This document shows, in pieces, positions 9,401 through 17,138 of a stretch of DNA of 40,510 bases (the first letter of the stretch is position 1; every line of letters starts with the position of its first letter). Below the pieces are notes generated by a model that had not been told where the DNA came from, did no database searches, and was given only the letters and a program-made list of their open reading frames with translations. This DNA comes from Chitinophagaceae bacterium (lineage in GTDB: Bacteria > Bacteroidota > Bacteroidia > Chitinophagales > Chitinophagaceae), in contig JAIXOJ010000186.1 of NCBI GenBank assembly GCA_027486835.1, positions 1 through 40,510 on the forward strand, written 5' to 3'. A program made the position numbers and the translations under genes.

Positions 9401-10780
9401 CAATTGAATAGCAATTCCCCTACTGCGCCTGTTGCGGTAACGCTAAGTGCTACAGGTACAGTATCTACAGGTACGGTGAATGTGGCATTAATTAATCCAG
9501 CCACACATAGCTACACCTTAATTGCCAATCCATACCCAAGCCCGATCAGCTTTACTGCTTTCAAGGCAAGTAATAGTAAGATTAATAATACAATGTGGAT
9601 GTACAGTCCATTTGGAAATGGAAATTACACCACTTATTCACAAGGTTTGATTTCGAATGCCGTAGGTGGGTTTGACAATACTAGCGGAGATTATTTATCT
9701 AGCGGCCAAGCCTTTTTTGTAGAAGCAAACAGTAGTGGTAATGTAACCTTCCAAGAGAGTCATAAAATAAACCCCACCATACCTGGTATTCAATACTTTG
9801 GTGGTGTGAACAGTAAGTTGATGCGGATCAATTTTAAAACTGCTGCTGACGTAAGTTTGGATGAGGCTATTGTACGTTTCAACAGTTTTGGTACTAGGAC
9901 TTACAACCCAGATTGGGATGCTACTTCTTTCAGCAGTGGTAGTGCAGTTGGGGTATTAAAAGGTAACCAAACGTTAGCAATTGCCACCTTCCCAGACACT
10001 ACAAGTACAGATTCTGTTGGTGTTAATATAACCAGTGCGAATACTGGCACATTTAAGTTGTCATTCAGTGATTTTGCAGGTATTGATAGCAACAAGCAAA
10101 TCTTGTTGATTGATAAATATGTAGGCCAACAACAGAATTTGCGTACTAATAGCGATTATAACTTCACGATAACTGGGGATAGTTTATCGAAAGGTAAGAA
10201 TCGCTTCCAGTTGTTGTTTAAAACACCAACTTCTTTACCAGTTAAGTTTGTTAGTCTTCAAGCAAGTTCAGTAAAAGAAGGCGTGAAATTAGCTTGGAAA
10301 GTAGCGGATGAGAAAGGAGTAAGGGCTTACCAAGTACAAAGAAGTATAGATGGAAAGGAATACGAAACCATTGCCACAGTTAGCGCTACTGGTTCAAATA
10401 CGTATGGTCAACTTGATAATCATTTGCCGATATCCAAAGGAACTGTTTACTACCGTATTCATTCAGAAGAAACAGCATCCGGTGTAGGAAATTATAGCTC
10501 TGTAGCTAAAGTGACATTGGGCGGCAACAACACACCATTTGTTATCTATCCAAACCCAGTTAAGGATCAACTACATATTACATTGGGTAATACAATTAGT
10601 ACAAATTATGGTGTACGTATCACAACGGTTACGGGTAGAGAAGTAATGAGCCTACTAAACGTGAAAGCCAATGGAAATAACATTAATTTGTCGGCTGCTA
10701 CTTTAGCTGCTGGTGTTTATTTCTTAGAAATCAGCTATGCAGATGGTAGCAAATCAGTTGAACGTTTTGTAAAAGACTAA
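3431..10780 (+). CDS. Giant T9SS-exported mosaic surface protein with MBG/YDG modules
   Basis: A 2449-residue secreted protein. A hydrophobic segment at about 34-48 (SLALLLIGMAFFVG) ending in GFGQ near 52 looks like a signal peptide after an unusually long N-terminal part. A start at Met3 or Met4 is possible. The C-terminus, from about 2366 (VIYPNPVKDQLHI) to 2449, is a type A T9SS sorting domain, so the protein should cross the outer membrane and be attached or released. Between them are Ser/Thr/Gly-rich beta modules: two related blocks containing YGTPS and TTVYVR (about 213-310 and 495-600), YDG/MBG-type repeats (KIYDGTTTA near 330, then near 615, 700 and 1535), an MBG-like module near 1614-1702, a PKD-like region near 1020-1120, and two similar WTGTTSTAWN/WIGVTSSAWN blocks near 1122 and 1704. 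No catalytic motif is seen. Adhesin or matrix function is inference. Confidence 0.9.
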   Translation: MYMMLNTTPNFGLTGKQSGLFSMFATFFSALPKSLALLLIGMAFFVGDGFGQTTYSLITSTADLSAGSKYIIVSKQIAGAAAALGYQNTNNRPEAAVTIVSGSPNYVTTTPATSNSQTSSVFELTLGGSSGAWTLTDAANSTALQATSSSSNILKAGSGTWTISFSSGAAVITCTNGGSRNLLMYNNTSSLFSCYTSGQNAVYLYKAASTPTLTSATLGTGLSNIYGTPSTGVSFTASGTNLSANISATAQSGYQVSTTLGSGYGASVSVATGTTVYVRTAATKAVSTFNSTTVVVLSSSGATNVNVTTSASGNAVTAKALTITGLTGTAKIYDGTTTASAPTGTAAYNGLENSESFSVTGTPTYTFTSPNVGTPVSITTTGFTAPSANYTVSQPSLSANITQKGLTITADNVTKVAGQTITGGSGSTAFTSSGLISPQTIGSVTIAYGAGAAAGDAAQTYVGSVTPSAATGGTFTASNYNISYVAGNITVSSSPAISLTGTLGAVNTTYGTPSASPTSFTLSGGNLSGDVTLTPPSGFEISTSIGSGYTTSLVVSPSSGTIAATTVYVRLAATTAFGSYSGNISAAGGGASTQNIATVSSSVGKANLTITGLSATGKTYNANTTASVTGTPTYVGLQNGESFSVTGSVTWAYPNKNVGTQTLSRTGSYDAPSSNYTVTQPSLSATITPATLTVSSPSAANRAYNGSTAATVSGTLSGVFGGDVVSLNTTGTFASANVANGISVTGFSIAGADAGNYTLTQPVGVTANITQASQTISFTLSPSSYTTATANFVVSATATSGLTVTFSSSNLSVATVSGTTITIVGVGTSVITASQAGNTNYAAATGVTQTLTVTAAPVTLIAFEFSGANGDETSATSSSNASNMSSSTLTRGAGISAAANTDGFRASGWSTTSIADAVSINDYMQITLTPNAGYEFSVSSIQFNIQRSATGLSAIALRSSVDNYASNLDAEKSITDATNTTQSVTFSFTQANSSSAVTYRLYGYAEAAAGTGGFEGTGNDIVVTGVVSCITPSQPSIISGSTTICTSAAQTYSVTNVSNTGYTWSLPANWTGSSTTNSINATTSPTAGSSGTISVTPYNSVAGCTAYTGTARTLAVSIPASFTWTGTTSTAWNIATNWSEGIVPCSGAVVTIPNTANKPALSANTTVGNLTIASGATLTTTGFTLTLAGTITDNGIITGSGNVISTGTYTTFTNQHTYTGTTTVSAGVLQLNRTGGTTIPATNSVTVSGGTLQISTNQTLAGFTMSSGGLVIDNLITTTFSGTYSGSGGTLNCLGGIRFTGASKTFPGLGVTVNNGLGATYLTNLEVNLSSSTNAITISTSAAYVTVVGVLTLTNGLITTGAATNFITVAGVISGGSSSSYVNGVLGMAFVNTTNVKKTFPIGVLGTYTPVEFTYPGSNVTSAVTISATPTNFAGLTSNYSGARFGSRYYNVYQNPSALAYSLGINTNGATATGTVSTVIYESTNGVTLNNSKVVTPSLSGSYYTASSSLTNATYLYNFVQLVESAIPLSVTGATTANKTYDGTTTATVTGASLSGVVSPDVVTLSSANATFASANTGTGIAITSNYSLSGANASAYTLTSQPSLTARDITKAVITITANNQNVVYGTAAATVTGDGSYSSGGYVNSETSAVISGSVTYSTNYTSTTASGTAGLTITPDVSGLTATNYSFSPVAGAVSVYCSTNTWIGVTSSAWNVGSNWCSAGVPSSGAAIIIPAGTPNQPVLSASTTIGDLSLASGATLDLNGNILTINGAITGTGTFKGTATSSLVIGGAAGTVNFAGSNNTIRNLTLDASSSATLGATLNIAGGSPWGSVVVNSGATLNTGGNLVLKSTAFGTARIGESNGTISGDVTVERFIPAKAARKYSFIGSAVTQSIRNGWQQQMYITGAGTGGTACGTTTGNGSVSTDKYNSNGFDKTATNTASMFTYNATPGSNGSRWVSIPNTSGNLTPGTGYRVNIRGDRNVGTCADQLNSNSPTAPVAVTLSATGTVSTGTVNVALINPATHSYTLIANPYPSPISFTAFKASNSKINNTMWMYSPFGNGNYTTYSQGLISNAVGGFDNTSGDYLSSGQAFFVEANSSGNVTFQESHKINPTIPGIQYFGGVNSKLMRINFKTAADVSLDEAIVRFNSFGTRTYNPDWDATSFSSGSAVGVLKGNQTLAIATFPDTTSTDSVGVNITSANTGTFKLSFSDFAGIDSNKQILLIDKYVGQQQNLRTNSDYNFTITGDSLSKGKNRFQLLFKTPTSLPVKFVSLQASSVKEGVKLAWKVADEKGVRAYQVQRSIDGKEYETIATVSATGSNTYGQLDNHLPISKGTVYYRIHSEETASGVGNYSSVAKVTLGGNNTPFVIYPNPVKDQLHITLGNTISTNYGVRITTVTGREVMSLLNVKANGNNINLSAATLAAGVYFLEISYADGSKSVERFVKD

Positions 10781-10811
10781 GTTCGTTTAGTAAAATAAAG
10801 CAACAGGAATT

Positions 10812-10844
10812 AAAAAGGCCGCCCAGAATTGGAGCGGCCTTTTT
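10812..10844 (+). terminator. Intrinsic terminator after the giant surface protein
   Basis: A perfect 11-bp stem (aaaaaggccgc with gcggccttttt) around an 11-base loop, ending in five T, 31 bp after the stop codon. Confidence 0.88.
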
Positions 10845-11219
10845 AGTGTAAATAGGTTATTTATCAATCATGGGAAATTGGCATTAAGCGCCAATATGGA
10901 GATATGCCACGAACACACGAAAGATTTTCTCTAGTTATTATTTGCCAATTGCAAGTGTAGAACTAGCGAGATTATTTTCATAATCAATCTTCATCACCTT
11001 CCTGTTTACAGTTCATAGGTTAGGTAATGAGAAATAGAATCATTAAATTTCCTTTATTATTGCCACATTCCATCAATTGAGGGTTCAACTAAATTGGTGC
11101 TTCAATGCTTATTGTTGAAATACTGGTGGCTATGCGTTTAAATTGTGAGTAAACATTTTTCCGAGATAGCTTAAAGGTTAAACCAATCCATGAGTCATTT
11201 CTTAAACTAATTCTTTGTT
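10845..11219. other. Gene-free spacer
   Basis: Apart from a short hairpin at 10877-10895 (ATTGGC/GCCAAT around seven bases), I see no gene or strong site here. The downstream part must hold the promoter of the dehydrogenase gene, but no clear match to the Bacteroidota TAnnTTTG element was found. Confidence 0.5.
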
Positions 11220-12509
11220 ATGTATAAAAACATGTTTTTTCTTTTCTTACTCTTGAGTGTGGTCGTTGCAACAAAAGCATCTAGCGACACTTTGATAGAA
11301 AAGCAGCGCAATCTTGGTGTATTAACCGAAAATGCAGGTCTAAAGTTACCAGTAGGTTTTGCTGCAATTGTGGCTATTGAAAATGCAGGTAGGGCGCGAC
11401 ATTTGGCCGTTACACCACAGGGTAAAGTGTATATCAAAAGCGGTAAACTGATTAATGGAAAAAGTGTTTTGGCGTTTAAACAAGAGGATGCTTCAGGTAA
11501 ATTGGCTATAACCCAAAGTTTCGACCGCATTGCAGGTACAGGAATCGCCATTAAAAATGGGTATTTATACACTTCTAGTAATGAAGAGGTATTTCGGTAC
11601 AAACTCAACTCAAACGGGGATGTGGAAGACACGGCCAAAGCCCAACGAATTATTACTGGATTAATTAATCGACGCCAACATGAATCCAAATCTATAGCTC
11701 TTGACAATGCAGGAAATATTTATGTTAACATCGGGGCATATTCCAATTCCTGTCAGGAAAAAGACCGAGCCAAAGGGTCTAAAGGAATCATGCCTTGTCC
11801 AGTTTTAGATAGTGCGGGCGGTATTTGGTGTTTTAAAGCAGATAAGGAAAATCAAACCTATGGAGACGGTTTCAGATATGCTACAGGCTTACGCAACGTG
11901 ATGGGGTTAGATTGGAATACTCAAACTAATAGCCTTTTTGTAATGCAACATGGCAGGGATCAATTGTACCAAAGTTGGCCAGAATATTTTGATACTACTT
12001 CGGGTGCTGAATTACCTTCTGAGTGCATGTACGAACTGCATAAGGGCAGCAATTGTGGTTGGCCTTACATTTACTATAACCATCTGCTACACAAAAAAAT
12101 GCTCGCTCCTGAGTATGGTGGTGATGGTAAAAAAGAAGGAAGTAATGAATTTCAAGATCCTGTAGTAGCTTTTCCGGGTCACATGGCCCCTAATGCCCTT
12201 TTGTTTTATACGGGAAATCAGTTCCCTTCCCGATATAAAAACGGTGCTTTTATTGCCTTCCATGGCAGTTGGAATCGCTCCCCATTACCTCAGGCTGGTT
12301 ATTTTGTTGCTTTTGTTCCATTTAAAAATGGCAAGCCAAGTGGCGATTGGGAAGTGTTTGCAGACGGATTTGCTGGAAAACCAATCATCAACTCCACCAG
12401 AAGTGCCGAGCATCGACCTTGCGGTCTGGCCCAAGGTCCTGATGGATCCCTATATGTGAGCGATGATAGTAAGGGTACGATATATAAAATTACTTACACT
12501 GGTAAATAA
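11220..12509 (+). CDS. PQQ-dependent sugar (sorbosone/glucose) dehydrogenase-like protein
   Basis: A 429-residue secreted protein of the soluble quinoprotein glucose/sorbosone dehydrogenase family, a six-bladed beta-propeller that would oxidise an aldose or similar sugar with PQQ. A signal peptide is visible (FFLFLLLSVVVA, cleavage near KAS, residue 20-22). Family motifs: an HESKSIALD segment with a His near 154, matching the place of the catalytic base; YATGLRNVMGLDW near 220-232; FVMQHGRDQLY near 240-250; and FIAFHGSWNR later. Four Cys in the middle (near 178-204) may form disulfides. A cytochrome c gene follows after 126 bp on the same strand and is a plausible electron acceptor. The family call is firm, but the sugar is unknown, and some family members act on other substrates. 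Confidence 0.85.
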   Translation: MYKNMFFLFLLLSVVVATKASSDTLIEKQRNLGVLTENAGLKLPVGFAAIVAIENAGRARHLAVTPQGKVYIKSGKLINGKSVLAFKQEDASGKLAITQSFDRIAGTGIAIKNGYLYTSSNEEVFRYKLNSNGDVEDTAKAQRIITGLINRRQHESKSIALDNAGNIYVNIGAYSNSCQEKDRAKGSKGIMPCPVLDSAGGIWCFKADKENQTYGDGFRYATGLRNVMGLDWNTQTNSLFVMQHGRDQLYQSWPEYFDTTSGAELPSECMYELHKGSNCGWPYIYYNHLLHKKMLAPEYGGDGKKEGSNEFQDPVVAFPGHMAPNALLFYTGNQFPSRYKNGAFIAFHGSWNRSPLPQAGYFVAFVPFKNGKPSGDWEVFADGFAGKPIINSTRSAEHRPCGLAQGPDGSLYVSDDSKGTIYKITYTGK

Positions 12510-12635
12510 CTAAAAAGGCTTCGTAGTATTTTTTTGATAACTCATTACCCATTTTATGGATAGTTTGTGATGAGAATTCATGCTACCTTCCAATGCAACA
12601 TTATAATCATTCTTTAAACCGTCATTTTATAATTT

Positions 12636-13067
12636 ATGAAATCTATCGTTATCATTAGTTCTATTACTGTATTGCTACTATCATTTAAACAACCAAAGAA
12701 GCCGCAAAGTAAAATTGATAGCTCGCCACAGGCTTCCATCAATAGGGGAGTAGCTGTTTATAGAAAGGAATGTATGAGTTGTCATCAAGCAGATGGGGGA
12801 GGAGTTCCACATTTGAATCCTCCTTTATCAGAAAACACGGATGTATTAGGCGACAAAAAGAAAATAATTTCCATTGTTTTAAAAGGCATGGAAGACAGAA
12901 TTCCCCTTGATGGTGAATATTACAGCAATAGTATGGCATCACATGCCCATTTGAGTAACCTAGAAATTGCCGACGTACTTACCTACATCAGAGCAAGTTT
13001 TGGGAACAAAGCCTCTGCCGTTACACCAGCAGAAGTTGCATTAGTGAGAGGCGGAAAGAAAAAATAA
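12636..13067 (+). CDS. Small secreted cytochrome c
   Basis: A 143-residue mono-haem cytochrome c. An N-terminal hydrophobic segment (IVIISSITVLLLSF) serves as signal peptide or anchor. The haem attachment motif is CMSCH at 46-50, followed by the GGGVPHLNPPL loop common in class I cytochromes. Met100, in YSNSMASH, is the likely sixth ligand. The tail is Lys-rich. It would act in the periplasm. Position after the PQQ-type dehydrogenase suggests it takes electrons from it and hands them to the respiratory chain, as in other quinoprotein/cytochrome pairs. The 126-bp gap means co-transcription is not certain. Confidence 0.88.
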   Translation: MKSIVIISSITVLLLSFKQPKKPQSKIDSSPQASINRGVAVYRKECMSCHQADGGGVPHLNPPLSENTDVLGDKKKIISIVLKGMEDRIPLDGEYYSNSMASHAHLSNLEIADVLTYIRASFGNKASAVTPAEVALVRGGKKK

Positions 13068-13235
13068 ATTGTCTATTCCATATTTTATTGAAACAAATTG
13101 ACTACAAAAGAGTGGATGGATTTACACAATATATGTGGTCACTTTATTTTATTAAAACCTTTTTTAAAACCATTTTACGCGATTGTGAATTTGTATAAAG
13201 TATTGCAAGTTCTCTAGGTAAGATTGTGATTGATA

Positions 13236-15578
13236 TTAGTCAAGTATATTAAGTTTACGTTCTGTAATTTTCCTTTTTTCTAATTTTAGTACAGACAAAG
13301 ATGAAAATGGTAAAATGTTGGGAGTACTAATTACTATCCCTTTACCTGCACTTGCCTTATACGATACTGGCTGTTCTCCTCTTGGAGTAAGTAGTGTGAT
13401 TTTGTTTACTGATTTAGGGTCAATATACATTAATAACTGTTTTTCGGTTGTGTTTTTAATGAATATGAAAATATGGGTATTGTTTTGGGTTAAGTAGGTA
13501 TTGTAAATTTTGGTTGGTATTGGTTTTGAATTATAAATGGATTCAGAATTTACATCCATCCAAGATTTTATATCTCGTAATCTTTCTTGTGCTAGTAAGG
13601 GTACAGCCCCCTTTGCATCTGGGCCAATATTTAAAAGATAATTACCACCTTTTGAACGTATTTCCACTAACTTCTCAATTAATTCATTGGATGATTTCCA
13701 GTATTCTTTGGTATCTAAAGCACTGTACCCCCAACTCTCTGCGATAGTTGCGGGACATTCCCAAGGTTTTGTATTTTCTTTTTCAGGTATGACATTGTCT
13801 TCCATTTCTATGATATCTCCCACATTATTTCCTGCTCTTGTATTAATAATACAGTTTGGTTGAATTTGCTTTACCAGTAATTCCAAAGAAATACTTTGTT
13901 TTAGGGTGGTTAGTTCTGGTGTGTCAAACCAAATCATGGATATTTCCCCATAATTGGTAAGTAATTCCTGCAATTGAGGTTTCACTTTTTCTTGTAGATA
14001 CTTTTCGTAGGAAAGACCAGTTGTATCTGGAAAATCCCAACTATTCCTTCGAGCTTCTCTTGAAACTGCATTCTTATTTTCCCAATCTCTACCCAATGAA
14101 TAGTACAAGCAAAGTTTTATGCCTTCTTTTTTACACGCATCGGCTAATGCTTTTAGCGGGTCAATTTTATATGGTGTAGCATTTACAATATTAAATGTAG
14201 AAACCTTACTGTTGTACATCGCAAAACCATCATGATGTTTAGTGGTAAATGCTATGTATTTGACTCCCGCTGATTTTGCCATTTGAACAATTTTATTTGC
14301 GTCAAACCCTGTAGGATTGAAATTATTTGCTAAGGCCGCATATTCATTCAAAGGGATTTTCTTTAACAACATAATATGCTCAGTCAATGGATTTATATAA
14401 CGCTCATCATTAATTGGTTTATTATGCCAAATACCAGCTGGTATTGCATACAAACCCCAATGAATAAACATACCAAATCCAGCTTCTTTAAACCATTTTG
14501 TATTATCGGCCATGTCAAATACCCTTTTTAGCGGTACACACATATTCCATGAATGTTTGTTATCCTTACTTTTTGTAGCAAAAAAAGCATGTGTGGCAAT
14601 TCCATTTTCTACTAACACCGATGGGCGTTCCATTGCACCGTGTTTAGAGATACTTCCATCCTTTAGTTTTATGTTTTTGGTAATAGCTACTGGATTATTT
14701 TCTACCTCCCATTTAATGCCGTCTTTTGATTGGGAATAGTAAATTTCTTTATCAGAAAACTTTCGGTCGTGGTCTAGCATTAGGGCATGAAACTTCCCAT
14801 TTTCAAACCAAATGGTGGGGTCTTCTGCACCAATACCCATTTCAAAAGGTTTGTCAGACTTTCTAGTATATGGGCCTGCCCAATTGTCGGCGAATGCTAC
14901 GCCAATAGCATGTGTTTTTAATTTTTCTACACCCTTGTAATAAAGCATGACTCGGCCATCATCAAAAACAAACGGTGAGGGATTGGCCACCAAATATTGT
15001 TCCCATGAATTTGGAACTACATCCAAAATTGGTTTGTCGCTTCTTGTCCATGGGCCATATGGAGACTTAGCAGTGGCCAAACCAATTCGTTCATGCTGGT
15101 GTGCATCTAGTTTTTTGGGAGAATCGGCAGTGATTAGATGATTTTCATCCGGCATATCCCCTTGGTAAGTTGTGCCAGTGTAATACAGTAAATACGTGTC
15201 TCCATGTTTTCTTATTGCTGGATTATGAGTCATTTTGCCATCCCAAAACTGTTCTCCTCTAGGTGGCAGAGCTATGTCTGAAAATGCATAGGGGCCTTCG
15301 GGTTTATCTGAAATAGCATGCACTATTTCAGAGTTTGTAAGCCAATACAATTCAAAAGATAATTTCTTGGGCCATCTGGATGCAAATAAGTGATATTTCC
15401 CATCCTCGCCTTTGATTACAGAACCACACCAGGTCCAATAATCTTTTTGATTGAACCCAAAGTTTTCTTCTGTTAGCAGCACGCGGTCTCTGAATGTTTG
15501 TGCATATGAGTGAGACATAAACAGATACAGCGATAATAGCATTGTTGGTAACAATGATTTTGCAAAAAACTGAAACAT
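13236..15578 (-). CDS. Secreted fusion: GH43-like beta-propeller plus GH29 alpha-L-fucosidase
   Basis: A 780-residue secreted two-domain glycoside hydrolase. The signal peptide covers residues 1-26, ending SHSYAQ. Residues about 30-350 look like a five-bladed propeller of the GH43/GH32-like kind, with repeated blade motifs (GKYHLFASRWP, TYLLYYTGTTY, GRVMLYYKG, AEDPTIWFENGKFHAL). Residues about 357-690 are a GH29 alpha-L-fucosidase: FGMFIHWGLYAIPAGIW at 368-384, KHHDGFAMY at 447-455, and IWFDTPE with the expected nucleophile Asp near 552. A short beta-rich tail ends the protein. GH29 releases L-fucose. The propeller could be a second catalytic site or a binding module, and I cannot assign its catalytic residues. 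The gene starts 11 bp after a GH28 gene, so it is almost surely co-transcribed with it. Confidence 0.88.
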   Translation of the reverse strand: MFQFFAKSLLPTMLLSLYLFMSHSYAQTFRDRVLLTEENFGFNQKDYWTWCGSVIKGEDGKYHLFASRWPKKLSFELYWLTNSEIVHAISDKPEGPYAFSDIALPPRGEQFWDGKMTHNPAIRKHGDTYLLYYTGTTYQGDMPDENHLITADSPKKLDAHQHERIGLATAKSPYGPWTRSDKPILDVVPNSWEQYLVANPSPFVFDDGRVMLYYKGVEKLKTHAIGVAFADNWAGPYTRKSDKPFEMGIGAEDPTIWFENGKFHALMLDHDRKFSDKEIYYSQSKDGIKWEVENNPVAITKNIKLKDGSISKHGAMERPSVLVENGIATHAFFATKSKDNKHSWNMCVPLKRVFDMADNTKWFKEAGFGMFIHWGLYAIPAGIWHNKPINDERYINPLTEHIMLLKKIPLNEYAALANNFNPTGFDANKIVQMAKSAGVKYIAFTTKHHDGFAMYNSKVSTFNIVNATPYKIDPLKALADACKKEGIKLCLYYSLGRDWENKNAVSREARRNSWDFPDTTGLSYEKYLQEKVKPQLQELLTNYGEISMIWFDTPELTTLKQSISLELLVKQIQPNCIINTRAGNNVGDIIEMEDNVIPEKENTKPWECPATIAESWGYSALDTKEYWKSSNELIEKLVEIRSKGGNYLLNIGPDAKGAVPLLAQERLRDIKSWMDVNSESIYNSKPIPTKIYNTYLTQNNTHIFIFIKNTTEKQLLMYIDPKSVNKITLLTPRGEQPVSYKASAGKGIVISTPNILPFSSLSVLKLEKRKITERKLNILD

Positions 15579-15589
15579 GACTTAATTAA

Positions 15590-17065
15590 TTATTTCTTTT
15601 GACCATTAAAAACAAAATCTTTCACATCCTTGCCTGCTATAACAATAGGTCTAGCATCTGGGTGTAAAGGAATAACAGTGGCATTGGTAATGTTGATGTT
15701 TTCTGCATATCTAACATAAAATCCCCTGGATGGCAAACCAGTTTTTAAAAATCCTTGCGCATCTGGATAGCCACCTTCTTTTTCTGGAACCTCATTGAAA
15801 ATTAAAGTGGAGTCTCCACCACCTTCCATTTTAATCTTATAGTTAGAAATGGTTACATCGGTTATTGGATGATATTTTATACCAGAAATTAAAGCACCCT
15901 GTTTAAAATTATTTTCGCCTGTTACGTTTTCTATGATGATATTTTTTAACGAGCCTATGTTTTTGATATTGGAGTTGGGCATGGCTCTTAATCTGTTACC
16001 AATTCTAAGAAAAATAGGGCACCTGGTCATGTTAATCTTAATGTTTGAAATCAGTATATCATGCACATTACCACCATCTACAGTAGCCAATGTAATTCCT
16101 GTACTTGCGTCATGTCCTTTTGGTGCATCCATTTCATTTGGGATACCACCTAATTCTAGATTTTTGGCTACGATGTTAAAGAAATCGCCCTGTGTATCTG
16201 TACCAATTTTCAATGCATTACAGGAAGAAAGAAAAGTGGAATTTTCTATCAATATATTGGTAGAAGGTTTATTGGAAGCTCCTTTGAGGCACATGGCATC
16301 GTCTTCTGAATTAATGTAACAATTGCGAACTATTACATTGGTGCAACCATCTGGATCCAAACCATCGTTATTATAATTGGCTTGATTGATAACTTTTATG
16401 CCATCAAAAATGAGATTTTGACAGTATAGATAGTTTTGCATCCAAGCGGCTGAATTGTGTAAGAAAATGTTTTTTAGCACCACGTTTTTGCATTCAATCA
16501 TTCTAATGCCGAATGGTCTTCCAATTATTTCGCCGATAGTTTCTTTGCCTGGAAAGTTTACTTTCTCGCCTCTAAAATATATTTCTCCTCTTCCTCTTAT
16601 GCCAATATTCTCACATTTTTCTGCATAAATAAGCGATTGCCTGTACTTATGATTTTCACTCATTACACTTTTAAATACTTCAATTTTTTCAGGATAATCG
16701 GCAAGATTGATACTTCCTAAAATTTTAGCTTTAGACCCAATTTCTAACATTACCCCCGACTTTAGCTCAATGGTACCCGTAAGATATGCTCCTTTAGAAA
16801 ACAAAACTACTCCACCACCATTTTGGGAGCACTCGTCTATTGCTTTTTGAATAGCTTGGGTATTGAGTTGTACCCCATTGCCCTTTGCTCCATAATTTTC
16901 TACCTTGAAAATTTGATGTGGTACTTTCCAAGGTTTCAAATTTTTAGATAATGAATCGGTCATTTTTGCAAGCATTGCTCTTTGGGATGCTTCTTGCACA
17001 CTTTTCTGAGCAAATGAATAGCTTGGCGTAACTAATAGAAGGGTAATAATTAATTGCTTAATCAT
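15590..17065 (-). CDS. GH28 family protein, active-site variant
   Basis: A secreted right-handed beta-helix protein of glycoside hydrolase family 28 (polygalacturonase/rhamnogalacturonase group). I place the start at the second Met (17065), which puts the signal peptide (IKQLIITLLLVTPSYSFAQ) at the very N-terminus. An upstream ATG at 17080 adds five residues. Numbering from that upstream ATG, the family acids are present as NNDGLD (237-242) and SEDDAMCLKG (258-267). The GHG motif is replaced by SCNALKIGT (286-294), with no His, and RIK by RIGN. Variant sites like these occur in GH28 members that are not simple polygalacturonases, so another pectic linkage is likely. It lies between the other GH28 gene (58-73 bp gap) and the GH43-like/GH29 gene (11 bp gap). 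Confidence 0.88.
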   Translation of the reverse strand: MIKQLIITLLLVTPSYSFAQKSVQEASQRAMLAKMTDSLSKNLKPWKVPHQIFKVENYGAKGNGVQLNTQAIQKAIDECSQNGGGVVLFSKGAYLTGTIELKSGVMLEIGSKAKILGSINLADYPEKIEVFKSVMSENHKYRQSLIYAEKCENIGIRGRGEIYFRGEKVNFPGKETIGEIIGRPFGIRMIECKNVVLKNIFLHNSAAWMQNYLYCQNLIFDGIKVINQANYNNDGLDPDGCTNVIVRNCYINSEDDAMCLKGASNKPSTNILIENSTFLSSCNALKIGTDTQGDFFNIVAKNLELGGIPNEMDAPKGHDASTGITLATVDGGNVHDILISNIKINMTRCPIFLRIGNRLRAMPNSNIKNIGSLKNIIIENVTGENNFKQGALISGIKYHPITDVTISNYKIKMEGGGDSTLIFNEVPEKEGGYPDAQGFLKTGLPSRGFYVRYAENINITNATVIPLHPDARPIVIAGKDVKDFVFNGQKK

Positions 17066-17138
17066 AATTGGCAAGAACAATGATGTATATCACCTAACTG
17101 GAAAAATTGATGATATACTCCATTCTTTTTTTGTGTGA

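Noticed and set aside
11207-11707. 166-codon minus-strand ORF opposite the dehydrogenase
   Set aside because: It lies opposite the start of a clear secreted-enzyme gene and shows no family features.
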